A stretch of DNA of 64,000 bases, taken from NCBI RefSeq assembly GCF_001693335.1, contig NZ_CP016503.1, positions 434,001 through 498,000 of the forward strand. The letters run 5' to 3'. Source of the stretch: Helicobacter enhydrae. Lineage in GTDB: Bacteria; Campylobacterota; Campylobacteria; Campylobacterales; Helicobacteraceae. The translations under genes were made by a program, and so were the position numbers. Within the stretch, counting starts at the first letter, position 1; each line of letters begins with the position of its first letter. Below the pieces are notes generated by a model. That model searched no databases and was not told the origin of the DNA. It saw nothing but the letters and a program-made list of their open reading frames with translations. Below are positions 45,601 through 55,588 of the stretch, one piece after another.

Positions 45601-48600
45601 CTCTCACTAGTCTTGCCTCAGGCTCCCTCAACCTCAACCAAGATTCAAGCATAGAGGGGGGACTCAAAGCAGAAAATAGCGTTTTTGACTTTACCCTCAA
45701 TCACTCCTCGATCACCAAAGGCACCGCAGCAAATGCTTTTAGCCAAACAAGAGGCAGGGTAACTGGCACACTCAATGCACAATCTCACATCACAGGCAAC
45801 ATCACCCTAGAGCACGCCAATACATCTTTGTCACTCTATCAAGATTCTAAAATCACAGGAGACATCACTGCCACCGACAACACAACCAAAATATTCCTAG
45901 ATCGCTCCAAAATTGAGGGCAACATCACAATCGCTGGAGGTTCTCTCAACCTCACCGCACAAAACCACTCTCAAATCAAAAGCACCCAAATGCAACTCAC
46001 CAACGCAGATCTCAAACTCACACTTGATACAAGCTCAGAGTTTATCGGCGATCTCACTCAAACTAACAACAAGCAAGAGATTATCATCAGGCAAGATTCG
46101 AAATTTCAAGGCAATATCACCAACACCAACACCACCGGCACGATTAGTATCAACCACGCCACTTTGCAAGGCAATCTCACTCAAAATGGCGGGACTTTGG
46201 GACTAGATCTCTCAAATGAGGGGAAAATCACAGGCAAAGTGGATCTAACAGGTGCCACCACCACACTCTCAGGGCTAGGCACAGGCAATCAAATCGGTGG
46301 GAACTTCACGCAAACCAACGGCACACTCACAGGGGCAATCAATGGCTTGACACTCAAAGGGATCTACACCCAAACCGGTGGCACTTCAGAAGTGAGCTTC
46401 ACCAACTCTGCATTCCAAAATGAGACCAAAATCACCAATGCCAATTCCTCCTCTCTCACTTTCAATCAATCCACGCTCAAAGACTACACTATCTCTGGAG
46501 GGCAAAACAACACTCTCAAACTGCTCAACAACACCACAATGACAGGAAATCTCACGCTGACAGACAAAGCAAAGGGTTTTTTGCAAATGCTAGATTCAAA
46601 GATTACAGGAAACATCAAAGGCACAAATGATTCTACTCTAGATTTTGACACCAAAGCCTCCCACATCACAGGCAATATCGAGTTTAACACCGGAGGGATC
46701 ACAGGCACCAATTCCAACACGCAAATCGGAGGCAAAGTCGAGCTTATAGACACAACTTCAGACATCGCCTTTGTCGCAGGAAGCAGTATCGGGCAAGATC
46801 TCATTGCCAAAGGTGTAAAAAGCAACAATATAATCAAACTCAATGCCTCACAAATCAAAGGCAAAGTAGAAGTAGAAAATGGCAAATTCCAATTTGATCT
46901 GAGCAATGGCTCAAAAGTTGGAGGAGCTTTCACGCTCAAAAGCACTACTGCCCACCTCACAGGATCCCCTGCAAACAACTCTATAGTGGGCAACTTCCTC
47001 TCAAAAGAGACAACACTCACAGGCAACATCAGTGGCGTCACATTGCAAGGCACATTCACCCAAGAGCAAGGAACTTCCACGATCCTCTTTGATGATCGCT
47101 CCCATTTCAAAGGAGCCACGACAATCAATGAAGCCACAAGTGCCAATTTGACCTTTAGGAACAACTCGGGTATCACCAACAAAGTCACTATCACGAAAGG
47201 TGACGATAACACGATTAATCTCATCAATCATTCTTTCATCAAGGGCAACATCACACTCAATCAGACCAAAGCGACATTGAGTGCAGAGCTAGATTCACTT
47301 ATCAAAGGAGACACAACTGCCACAAAAAGCACCACAACTTTCAAACTCAATCGCTCCGAGCTCAAAGGCAACATCACGCAAAATCAAGGGAGGCTTGACA
47401 TCACAGCCACAAACCAATCCAACCTAGCCTCCACAATCACAGCCACAAACGCCCCCACAAACCTCACGCTAGAAAACTCAAATTTCACAGGTGCTATCTC
47501 TCAGACCAAAGAATCTCTCACACTCACTCTTACCAAAGGATCAACACTTGCTGCAAACACCAACAACAAAATCACTCTAAAAAATGCAAACCTGCAAGCC
47601 AATATCCAAGCTTCAACTCTTGACGCAGACATCACACACACAGCCGACACTCAAAACATTACAGCAAACCTCTCTTTCACCAATCAATCCACCTATTCAG
47701 GAAAAATGAATTTCACCAAAATCAATTCCAACATTGAAGTCAATGACTCGACATTCAACTCTGATTTGGTGCATATCACTCAAGGAGAGTTTGATCTCAA
47801 GCTTACAAATGCCAAAGGCTATATCAAAGATTTATCTGCCACAAACACCAAACTCAAGATCACTTCTCAAGATTCAAGCCTCAATGAAATCACTGCACTC
47901 ACATCCACAGGCTCTACTTTTGATCTCATAGTCAAAGACAATGCAAAACTCACTGGCTCAGTCACTTTGAACAACTCCAAAGCCACCTACACAGCTACAG
48001 CTCACGGAAATATCAATCTTGATACTTTGATCAAAGATCAAACAAGCACACTTGAGGTCAAAATCAAGGGGGGGATTTTGCAAGGAAGTATCAAACAGAT
48101 AGCGACAAAAATCATCGGAAGTGTCACCCTTGAAAACGAGCAAGATCCCAACGGCAAATGGATGGGCGGGAGATGGGCAGTGACTGATGACTCTGAGATC
48201 GAAGAGCTCACAATCAGCAATGCACAAGACATCATCCAATCTCAAGCGATTTTCACCCCTGCATTGAAAGGGGCTTTGAGTATGGTGGATTTCACCCTCG
48301 AAAAAAACGACGCCCTAGGCTCCTCTAGAGTGGGCAAAGAAATGATTCCCACTCCCCCACCCCCACAAGCAGGGCAACCTATCCCACCACCCGGACAAAA
48401 TCAGACTTATGCACGGACACTCAAGCTCAACAACATCAAAGGAGATAATGGCTTGTTTAGAGTGTATGCAGATCTTGGCACCTCCCTTGCAGACAAAGTC
48501 CTCACCCAAAAAGCAAGTGGCAGTCATCTTGTGCAAGTGATTTATCGCCCCGATACTTTTGGCGACATCGGTGCCAAACGCATTGTCGTAGCCAAAGTCA

Positions 48601-49943
48601 CAGATCCTGCAACCTCTGTGAGCTTCAAAGGCACCCAAAGCGATGTGGGGCTCACCCGCTATGACACACAAATCATCAAAGAAAACGCACAAGGTGGGGG
48701 CTTTGAGTGGATCATCGGACAGGCGACAAAATCAGGGATAAGCTACACAAGCAAAATCATTGCCTCTATTTTGCAAACCCAATACCGCAATTTCTCGATC
48801 GAGTATGACAACCTTGATGCGAGACTTGGGGACTTGAGACATATCAAACGCGACAAAGGGATTTGGGTGCGTGGATATTTTGGCAAAGCCACCAAAGCCG
48901 CGACAGATTACAGCATAGGCACCAATGACCAATACTACTCTATATGGGCAGGCACGGACTACAACAGCAAGGGATTAACCGTGCATAATTTCTTGGGAAT
49001 CTTTGCAAACTACACCAACAACGCCACAGAAAACAAAGAATACACCGGCACCTCCTCAAGCTATGCACTTGGGTTTTATGATACATTTAGAGCCAATAGT
49101 GGATTTTATTTTGATTTTTTAGCCAAATACATTTTCACTCAAAGTGCGTTTGAGATCTCCAACTACTCTCTTGAAAACAACAAACCTGCATTCAACAATC
49201 ACAAATTTTTGGTTAGCGGTGAAATAGGGTATGATTTCTTTTTGGATCACGACAAAAATGCGATGTATCTACAACCACAATTCCAAATCACTAGTGGCTG
49301 GGTGGGTGAAACACGCTTGGATTTTGTCGATGTATCCAATGTGACAATCCACTCAAGCGTAGGTGGCAATGCTCCTGCGATCATTCGAGCGGGATTGTTT
49401 TTTGGCAAGAGGTTTGGTGAAGAGATCATCACAAATCTCAAAATCGGTAGCTCTCTTGTCTATGATGTCAATAGTGGTGGAAGACTTGAGTTTGAGGACA
49501 ATTCAACGCAGTTGGATTTTTTGCAAGGTGGAGATTTTAGGATGACTTTTAACGCACACGCTGATGTAAGTTTCACAGACGCTTGGAAAATCTATGCAGA
49601 TTTCAACACAAGCTTTTTTGGTTCTTACAACACCACTTACAATGCAAACTTTGGTTTGCGTTTCACTTTTGGACGCAAAAACAATCTGCTCTCAAAGATT
49701 CCAATGGTTTATAATCCCTATGAACCCACGCCTCCACCGGAATACACAAGGCGTAATCTCCCAACAATCCGCCAATATACCACCCACGATATCAACGAAA
49801 ACTACAAAGGCAAATCGCGAGAGGTCGTCCCCCTATCTCCCAAAGTGGCAGCACCCTCCCCTATCACACAGCAAGAGATACAACGCACCTATCGCACCAC
49901 CCCAAGAGATCAAGCGATCGAAATCTATGGAGATGATCAATGA
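42678..49943 (+). CDS. Giant autotransporter OmpTail4 with periplasmic tail
   Basis: GTG 42678 is chosen: GGGAGG lies seven bases upstream and the signal peptide MKLQTYFTLSIVASSVLMGAQ starts there; a TTG 15 bases earlier would sit before the ribosome site. The protein has 2,421 residues. The mature start has a PPPPPQPPQPPQPP linker, then CGIVAC. About 1,900 residues of passenger repeat GNITQT-G-STITF/L-type beta-helix rungs, with near-identical 41- and 42-residue duplications. The autochaperone region has NNIKGDNGLFRVYADLG and FEWIIGQ. The barrel starts after LDARLGDLRHIKRDKGIWVR (about 2047) and ends at GLRFTFG (about 2331). The 90-residue tail contains YTRRNLPTIRQY. It overlaps OmpTail5 by ATGA. 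Confidence 0.88.
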   Translation: MKLQTYFTLSIVASSVLMGAQYTDWNQTNFNNGDTIDINHNPPPPPQPPQPPQPPKKLVLDSDITIANGVVKATIKGNPTTQVACGIVACYNTQANINGTGTIIFDVRSTANLPAFMVKSGGLTTTASVEVQGNGLATIFQATGGNLTFNGGIKISGGNTAIKTSNSSTLTISGNKQVDISGNLDLGNTSTITLNQNNSRIQGNITQTKGDSTITLGSDSKIVGAITTSGGATTIQASKQAQIQGNLQITGKSDITLNDNSQIIGNTSTTGGTSTLKASGQAQIQGNFSASGAKTDVSFQGTATLNGTISTQNSNSTILFKGGSKVNGGISTTQGTANITFQDTATLNGTISTQNSISTILFKGGSKVTNGNISLTGGTNTLTATDQAQIQGSITTDGNTTITFDTDSKMTGNTSIAGGKTTLTATDQAQITGNITQTNGDSTIAFGNKSNITGDIRITAGSTGITFQDTAYIAGNLIAQGTTNKVTFKQGTELKGNLEYSGTSTIDFTESKITGNVIGGAGTANVTLTKTNVGGHYHQNDGTLNLTMSESNITKGFIGTNSTNTITTTKGSIKDGVKQSGGSLKLTSDETNFTGGFEGTNNSTNTITTTKGSIKGGVKQNSGSLTLSSSETDFTGGFEGTNNSTNTLTILQGDFHNGDIKQNTGSLKAEIIGLKNLNDFKGDNSNNNIQLVRTAINNVTQSGGGLVFKTDTKVSGNITGTNNSTNKITITGADVKGNISQNTGSMVFSITNGNTNTITATNASFGLYATDSTTKSITLTNAKTTGTSSNLEIKGEFKQTRGTSQLVFTKTLFQAINLIDTQRANFTLAQSKINGAVTAQNGTNSIALSDGEMQNFQGTSGNQTITLTKSTAQNFNQNGGTLSINASSASEIQSVSGTNSTLSITLNSSKVKQNISNSGNTTISAQNAEVGGDITQTNGSMNLNAENSTFQGSYTQTGGNLTGNLTKSSIKQGATLTSLASGSLNLNQDSSIEGGLKAENSVFDFTLNHSSITKGTAANAFSQTRGRVTGTLNAQSHITGNITLEHANTSLSLYQDSKITGDITATDNTTKIFLDRSKIEGNITIAGGSLNLTAQNHSQIKSTQMQLTNADLKLTLDTSSEFIGDLTQTNNKQEIIIRQDSKFQGNITNTNTTGTISINHATLQGNLTQNGGTLGLDLSNEGKITGKVDLTGATTTLSGLGTGNQIGGNFTQTNGTLTGAINGLTLKGIYTQTGGTSEVSFTNSAFQNETKITNANSSSLTFNQSTLKDYTISGGQNNTLKLLNNTTMTGNLTLTDKAKGFLQMLDSKITGNIKGTNDSTLDFDTKASHITGNIEFNTGGITGTNSNTQIGGKVELIDTTSDIAFVAGSSIGQDLIAKGVKSNNIIKLNASQIKGKVEVENGKFQFDLSNGSKVGGAFTLKSTTAHLTGSPANNSIVGNFLSKETTLTGNISGVTLQGTFTQEQGTSTILFDDRSHFKGATTINEATSANLTFRNNSGITNKVTITKGDDNTINLINHSFIKGNITLNQTKATLSAELDSLIKGDTTATKSTTTFKLNRSELKGNITQNQGRLDITATNQSNLASTITATNAPTNLTLENSNFTGAISQTKESLTLTLTKGSTLAANTNNKITLKNANLQANIQASTLDADITHTADTQNITANLSFTNQSTYSGKMNFTKINSNIEVNDSTFNSDLVHITQGEFDLKLTNAKGYIKDLSATNTKLKITSQDSSLNEITALTSTGSTFDLIVKDNAKLTGSVTLNNSKATYTATAHGNINLDTLIKDQTSTLEVKIKGGILQGSIKQIATKIIGSVTLENEQDPNGKWMGGRWAVTDDSEIEELTISNAQDIIQSQAIFTPALKGALSMVDFTLEKNDALGSSRVGKEMIPTPPPPQAGQPIPPPGQNQTYARTLKLNNIKGDNGLFRVYADLGTSLADKVLTQKASGSHLVQVIYRPDTFGDIGAKRIVVAKVTDPATSVSFKGTQSDVGLTRYDTQIIKENAQGGGFEWIIGQATKSGISYTSKIIASILQTQYRNFSIEYDNLDARLGDLRHIKRDKGIWVRGYFGKATKAATDYSIGTNDQYYSIWAGTDYNSKGLTVHNFLGIFANYTNNATENKEYTGTSSSYALGFYDTFRANSGFYFDFLAKYIFTQSAFEISNYSLENNKPAFNNHKFLVSGEIGYDFFLDHDKNAMYLQPQFQITSGWVGETRLDFVDVSNVTIHSSVGGNAPAIIRAGLFFGKRFGEEIITNLKIGSSLVYDVNSGGRLEFEDNSTQLDFLQGGDFRMTFNAHADVSFTDAWKIYADFNTSFFGSYNTTYNANFGLRFTFGRKNNLLSKIPMVYNPYEPTPPPEYTRRNLPTIRQYTTHDINENYKGKSREVVPLSPKVAAPSPITQQEIQRTYRTTPRDQAIEIYGDDQ
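43570..43781 (+). repeat. 126-bp tandem duplication in OmpTail4
   Basis: CACTGCAACTCTAAACGGAA and more than 70 following bases recur at an offset of 126 bp (42 codons), keeping frame. Slippage or recombination would change passenger length without frameshift. Confidence 0.7.
44461..44690 (+). repeat. 123-bp tandem repeat in OmpTail4
   Basis: GTGGATTTGAAGGGACCAAT recurs at an offset of 123 bp (41 codons). A third, more diverged unit lies just upstream (GGGACCAATTCCACCAACAC near 44350). The protein unit reads GGFEGTNNSTNTITTTKGS. Confidence 0.65.
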
Positions 49944-52900
49944 AACCAACACACATCGCTTTGGGTCTCTCTGTATTGCTTGTGAGCGTGGGAATGGGGA
50001 AACCCATTGACACTGCACAAACTGAAACCCTCACTGGGAATCAAACTGCAGACTACATCCTCAAGGGTGGTGGATTCCTCACTCTTGATTCTACTGGGAC
50101 AAATCAAGTAAAGACGACAATGTTTGGATTCAATCCCAATGCTGGAGCGATTTTCAATGTCAATAATGGGACACTTGATCTTGATTTGAGTATCGCCAAT
50201 GCTCAAAACATAGCCAACAAAATCGACTTCCACCTCAAAGGTGGCTCAACTCTCAAACTCACTGCAGGGCAAAATGGGCGTCCTTTGGGGGTTTTTGCAG
50301 GGAGCAACACCACACTCGCTACTACGATTGAAGGAAACTCCACGCTTAAAGGCAGTATCAGCAACGATGGCACTAGCACCATCACGATTGGCAAAGGCTC
50401 CAAAATGCAAGGGGATATCACCCAAACTGCAGGGGCACTTGAAGCCACAATTGATGGCAATCTTGAAGGTAGCATCACCTCAAGACAGGGGGTAACCGAA
50501 ACAAAACTTTGGTCAAACAAGACGCAGACTACCAATACACGAAGTGCGATAATCAAAGGGGGTATCATCACGGAGGGTGGAAATCTGATTGGGATTCTCA
50601 AAGGAATGGAGCTACAGGGAAGTTTCATCCGCACGGGTGGAACTGCAGATATTGCTTTTTGGTATTCAGATCTCCAAAAAACAACAACTCTTAGTGGAGG
50701 AAAAACAACCATCCATTTTTATAATAGCACCCTGCAAACACTCTCCACCACAGGTGGGAACAACACCATCAATCTCAAAGTCGGTTCAAAAATGCAAGAC
50801 TATATCGGAAGCAATTCCACCACCACTCTCGAACTCATTGAGGGCTCCACGATGAAAAGTGCCTCCCAAAGCAATGGAGCACTTACTATAAAATCCAATG
50901 ATTCAAAGATACAGGGTTCAATCACTGCGACCAATGCCACCCTACACACCACCCTCTCAAGCTCCAAACTTGCCGGAAGTCTCTCAAACTCCAATGGCAC
51001 CACAAAGCTCGCTACTTCTGCCAATTCCACTATCACAGGCAACATCACCCAAACCAACGGCTCCCTTGAAGCCACTCTACAGGACACCACGATTGAAGGT
51101 GGAGTGAGTCAAATACAAGGAACTCTCACCAAACTCCACGCCACAAACACCAAAATCAAACAAGGCATTGCATTCACAAACATTCGCACTGGCAATATCC
51201 AACACCAAGTGGAACTCAAACATGTTGAATTGGATCAAGGCTATCGTATCGATCATCTAGCACAAACGCTCAACACGCTTTTTCAAAACTCCACAATCAC
51301 AGGCGGGATCAATCAACTCGGAATCGAGAGAGCCTATATCGCCATAGATAACACAACGATTGAAGGTGGTATCGCAGTAAGGGATGGCAACAAACACATC
51401 CCTGATGAAAGCGTAGCAGGATCGTATGCGACAGATATCTATGGTATGAGCAAAGCTATCATCAAAGGTGGGATCACTTCTGACAATCACGCATTTTGGA
51501 TGGATTTACGCAACGCTTCAAGCCTTGAGGGTGGTATCATCATTAATGGTGGCACAGGATCGTTTAAAATCAAAGAGAATTCTCAAATCGTTGGGGATCT
51601 CATTTCTCAAAACACCAAAGGCACACACCTATTCGCTCAAGATCGCTCGACTTTTACGGGATCTGTCACTCAGACCAATGGGAAACAGGAGGTGTTGCTC
51701 GATGGAAACTCCACTATCACAGGCTCAATCACTAACTATGATGCACAATCTGTCACCACTCTTGATACAAACTCCAAACTAGAAGGCACTCTCACACAAA
51801 ACAGAGGGACCCTTATGCTAGGACTTGGCGGAGGCTCAACTATAGAAGGGAGTGTTTTGCTCAACAAAACACTCACAAAGCTAAATAATGGCAAAACCAA
51901 AGACCCACGAGCAACGATCAAAGGTGATCTCACCCAAAACGAAGGGGATCTGTCAGGTTGGATCAAAGGTTTGACATTGCATGGAACTTTTTCGCAAAAT
52001 GGCGGAACTTCCAATGTGAAATTTGACACAAAGAGCAATTTCGCCAAAGATACATCAATTAACAATGCAACTGCCTCCAAAGTCACATTTGATCACGAAT
52101 CAAAACTCAAAAACTACACTATCAACAATTCAGGCAAAGATAACTCCCTCAAACTAGATCATCTCACCATACTTGATGGGAATTTCACGCTCAATCACTC
52201 AAGTAGCAAACTCTCCGTCCTCAACCAATCCAAAATCACAGGCAATGTCACCTCAACAGATCCGGGTAATGAGCTAGAGCTTGATATTGGGCAAGGAGGC
52301 ACGATCGGGGGCGATGTGCATATCGAAAATGGTAAAGTCGAGGGCAAGTTTAACCAAGCCACAATAGGCGGGAATCTGATTTTGGTAAAAGCTGATTCTC
52401 ATTTCCATTTTTTTGACTCCACTATTAAAGGCAATATTGATATTCTCAAAGGGACCACCTTGATGACACTTGATGGGACAAAAGTGGGGGGGTATTTCAA
52501 GATGAAAGGAAATGGACCCAAAGATCCCACACTCAAGCTCAAAATCAGCAATGCAAGTTCAATCGGAGGGAATCTAACCTTTGATGATACACAAGCTTTC
52601 ATCGGCGGTGAAGGGCTAGGAAGCCAAATCAAAGGTAGTCTTATCAGCACCAACTCCACCCTCACCAATGGCGGAGCCCTCTACCCCGGAGGAACTGGTG
52701 CCCCATTCCCCCTATCAGGGCTTACTATACTCAAAGATTTTACACAGACAGGAGGGACACTTGATCTCACCTTCGCCAACCAATCCCACATCAAAGGCAA
52801 AACAACCTTTAGCGGAAACACTGCCAAATCCCACCTCACCATTGACAAATTCTCAACGCTTGGGACATTTGAGATCACAGGTGGCACAGACAATCTCCTC

Positions 52901-55564
52901 ACGCTCAAAAACAACTCTACCCAAACAGGAAACATCGCCCTAAACGGCACAAAAATCACCATCAGTGCCCTCAACAAATCCACGATCAATGGTGACATCA
53001 CTGCCACTGCACATCAAGGAGCAAATTCAGATACGACGATCATACTTGATGGCTCAAAACTCACAGGTGCGATCAAGCAAGAAAACCCAAGCTCCCTCAC
53101 TCTAAACTTTTCCAATCACTCTGCAATGACTAGCGATCTCACGACCAAAAATCTCACGCTCAAAGCCACACTAGAATCCTCCTCTATCATAGGCGATTGG
53201 GTTTCCACAAATGACCAATCAACAATCAGCCTAAGCAACGGCTCTTTGTTCAAAGGCAAAATCCAAACCACCAATACCAAACAGACCAAAATCACTGCAA
53301 ATGCCTCAATCATCGAGGGAGAAATCAACCACAACAACCAGCCCAAACAAGATTTTGAATTTTTGCTCACATTGACCAATGCCTCCACGCTCAACAATAC
53401 CAAAACCTCTGTCAATGGCAACCTCAAGCTTAATGCAGAAAATTCCACAATCAATTCAGAGGAGATGACACTCACTCAAGGCAAACTAGACATCACGCTC
53501 AACCATTCCTTTGGCACGATCAAATCCCTAAATGTCATCGGACAAAACAATCTAACAATCACCACCCTCAATGCTTCAGATAGTGAGATCACCAAACTTA
53601 CCGCCAAAGACACTTCGACCCTCAAACTGATCGCCAACACCAGAGCCATCATCAAAGGAGAGCTTGAACTCAAAAACACTGCCCAAGCGATTGTGGGGGC
53701 TTTGGGCGATGCACAAATCCATTTTGACATCACTCCTGATCCTACTTCAACTCTCCAAATCGGAATCAATGGCGGTATGCTCGTGGGCAAAATCACACAG
53801 GCAAACGCCGCTGCAGGAGAAATCTCTCTAGCAAGTGCGGGGAATGGCGGGAGATGGCTGATGACTGATGATTCCAAAATCCGCTCCCTCTCTATCTCCA
53901 ACCCCTCTAGCAATGTCGCAAACGCCAAGCTTATGCTCGCAGACAGCACAAACACAAAAATCAGTATGGTAGATATGACCAAAAACAAAAATCTCGCTAT
54001 CCCAAGAATCGGAATGATCCTCACCAACACAGCCCCAATCTTGCCCAATCAAACGCAGACTAGGACACTCACGCTTGACTCTCTCAAAGGAAGCAATGGG
54101 GTTTTCCGCGTCTATACTGATGTCGTTCATCAACTCTCCGACAAGCTTGTCTCCGCCAAAGCAGAGGGTAGGCATATCGTGCAAGTGTATTATGATCCCA
54201 AAAACTTCAGCGAAGATGTGAGTGGCAAACGAATCGTAGTGGCAAGTATCTCCGATCCGACAAGCACGGCACTTTTTGAGGGAGGCACAACCAATGTCGG
54301 AACACAAGCTTACAAAACCGATCTCATCAAAGTGCCTTCAGCCAATGGGCAAGGGTTTGATTGGATTATCGGCAAATCCCAAAACACAGGTCCAAACTTC
54401 GGGACAAAAGTCATCTCCTCTATTTTGCAAAGCCAATATCGCGCTATTTTTGCACAATTTGACACACTCAACCAAAGGCTTGGGGAATTGAGAGATATAG
54501 GAAGGGTTTCAGGTTTGTGGGCAAGATATTCTCTTGGAAAACTCTCAAGCGAAGAAAACCAAGCACGCATTGCCACTGATGACAATTATTATTCAGTCTG
54601 GGCAGGATATGATCAAAACAGCCTAAGCCTCAAAGGGCAAAACTTCATAGGCTTTGCCTTCAATTACACAGAACTCACCCCTGAAAATGACAGCTACAGA
54701 GGCAGTCTCAAAAATATCGGATTCAATTTTTATGACACATTTTTGGCAAGAAATGATTTTTATTTTGACATCGTGGCAAAATATGTCGCCACGATCAGTG
54801 CTTATAGCGTAGATTATTTTGCTCTCAGTGGCAATGAGGGGGATTATACCAATCACAAATTTTTGGTGAGTGCTGAGATTGGACAAAAATTCAAGCTAGG
54901 TGATTCCAAACGCAACTACTTTTTTTTGCAACCTGAAGCACAAATCCTAAGCGGGTATGTGCATTATAATGATTTGACATTTTATGATTTGAGTGGCACC
55001 AAAATCGATGCCCACCTCAACTACTACACCCCTGTGATTTTGAGGGCGGGATTGAACTTCGGACGCAGTTTGGACTATGCGATCAAAGGAGATGTACATC
55101 TTGGAAGCTCACTCATCTATGAAGTCAATACGGGTGGGAATGTGTTGCTTGATGATGGGGATAACCCTATCACATACCAACACAAAGGTGACATCAAGGC
55201 AGTGATTGAGTTTGGGACCAATCTCATTTTGAATGATTCTGCACGGCTTCATTTTGAAGCGACCACAAGCTTTTTTGGGAAAACCAATATCACCTATGGG
55301 ATCAATGCAGGAGTGCGTTTCACCTTTGGCTACAAAAATACACGCCAACTCAGAATCCCCGAATTTAGCAATCAAGGACCTATACCAAACCCCGATTATG
55401 ACCCACGCAATATGCCCATCATCAACCAAAACACACAGATTGACATTCGCAACAATCTCAACGAACGCAACTCGATCTACAATGGCGACTATTTCCTCAA
55501 TACACGCAAAGCCTATCGAGATGATTCGGCTTTAAGAAGCCCGCAAAATGACGATTTAAGATAA
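49940..55564 (+). CDS. Giant autotransporter OmpTail5 with periplasmic tail
   Basis: This 1,874-residue protein starts at ATG 49940, overlapping the previous stop. The signal peptide is MKPTHIALGLSVLLVSVGMG. The passenger has about 1,380 residues of GNITQTNGSL-type rungs like OmpTail4. The autochaperone region has DSLKGSNGVFRVYTDVV, GKRIVVASI and FDWIIGK. The barrel begins after LNQRLGELRDIGRVSGLWAR (about 1510) and ends at GVRFTFG (about 1796). The 78-residue tail contains YDPRNMPIINQNTQIDI. The passenger is nearly Cys-free. A 24-base gap with AAGGA separates it from the Sel1 gene. Confidence 0.88.
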   Translation: MKPTHIALGLSVLLVSVGMGKPIDTAQTETLTGNQTADYILKGGGFLTLDSTGTNQVKTTMFGFNPNAGAIFNVNNGTLDLDLSIANAQNIANKIDFHLKGGSTLKLTAGQNGRPLGVFAGSNTTLATTIEGNSTLKGSISNDGTSTITIGKGSKMQGDITQTAGALEATIDGNLEGSITSRQGVTETKLWSNKTQTTNTRSAIIKGGIITEGGNLIGILKGMELQGSFIRTGGTADIAFWYSDLQKTTTLSGGKTTIHFYNSTLQTLSTTGGNNTINLKVGSKMQDYIGSNSTTTLELIEGSTMKSASQSNGALTIKSNDSKIQGSITATNATLHTTLSSSKLAGSLSNSNGTTKLATSANSTITGNITQTNGSLEATLQDTTIEGGVSQIQGTLTKLHATNTKIKQGIAFTNIRTGNIQHQVELKHVELDQGYRIDHLAQTLNTLFQNSTITGGINQLGIERAYIAIDNTTIEGGIAVRDGNKHIPDESVAGSYATDIYGMSKAIIKGGITSDNHAFWMDLRNASSLEGGIIINGGTGSFKIKENSQIVGDLISQNTKGTHLFAQDRSTFTGSVTQTNGKQEVLLDGNSTITGSITNYDAQSVTTLDTNSKLEGTLTQNRGTLMLGLGGGSTIEGSVLLNKTLTKLNNGKTKDPRATIKGDLTQNEGDLSGWIKGLTLHGTFSQNGGTSNVKFDTKSNFAKDTSINNATASKVTFDHESKLKNYTINNSGKDNSLKLDHLTILDGNFTLNHSSSKLSVLNQSKITGNVTSTDPGNELELDIGQGGTIGGDVHIENGKVEGKFNQATIGGNLILVKADSHFHFFDSTIKGNIDILKGTTLMTLDGTKVGGYFKMKGNGPKDPTLKLKISNASSIGGNLTFDDTQAFIGGEGLGSQIKGSLISTNSTLTNGGALYPGGTGAPFPLSGLTILKDFTQTGGTLDLTFANQSHIKGKTTFSGNTAKSHLTIDKFSTLGTFEITGGTDNLLTLKNNSTQTGNIALNGTKITISALNKSTINGDITATAHQGANSDTTIILDGSKLTGAIKQENPSSLTLNFSNHSAMTSDLTTKNLTLKATLESSSIIGDWVSTNDQSTISLSNGSLFKGKIQTTNTKQTKITANASIIEGEINHNNQPKQDFEFLLTLTNASTLNNTKTSVNGNLKLNAENSTINSEEMTLTQGKLDITLNHSFGTIKSLNVIGQNNLTITTLNASDSEITKLTAKDTSTLKLIANTRAIIKGELELKNTAQAIVGALGDAQIHFDITPDPTSTLQIGINGGMLVGKITQANAAAGEISLASAGNGGRWLMTDDSKIRSLSISNPSSNVANAKLMLADSTNTKISMVDMTKNKNLAIPRIGMILTNTAPILPNQTQTRTLTLDSLKGSNGVFRVYTDVVHQLSDKLVSAKAEGRHIVQVYYDPKNFSEDVSGKRIVVASISDPTSTALFEGGTTNVGTQAYKTDLIKVPSANGQGFDWIIGKSQNTGPNFGTKVISSILQSQYRAIFAQFDTLNQRLGELRDIGRVSGLWARYSLGKLSSEENQARIATDDNYYSVWAGYDQNSLSLKGQNFIGFAFNYTELTPENDSYRGSLKNIGFNFYDTFLARNDFYFDIVAKYVATISAYSVDYFALSGNEGDYTNHKFLVSAEIGQKFKLGDSKRNYFFLQPEAQILSGYVHYNDLTFYDLSGTKIDAHLNYYTPVILRAGLNFGRSLDYAIKGDVHLGSSLIYEVNTGGNVLLDDGDNPITYQHKGDIKAVIEFGTNLILNDSARLHFEATTSFFGKTNITYGINAGVRFTFGYKNTRQLRIPEFSNQGPIPNPDYDPRNMPIINQNTQIDIRNNLNERNSIYNGDYFLNTRKAYRDDSALRSPQNDDLR

Positions 55565-55588
55565 TAATTTCATCAAGGATACATCTCA

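Noticed and set aside
46484-47227. 247-codon open frame antisense to OmpTail4
   Set aside because: It is a shadow of low-complexity repeat coding; it lacks a ribosome site and resembles the other antisense frames rich in Val/Leu/Pro in all the autotransporter genes.
42900-48100. Regular repeats in OmpTail4 considered as a CRISPR array
   Set aside because: Repeats are in-frame protein repeats of variable identity without constant short repeats or unique spacers, and no cas gene is present.
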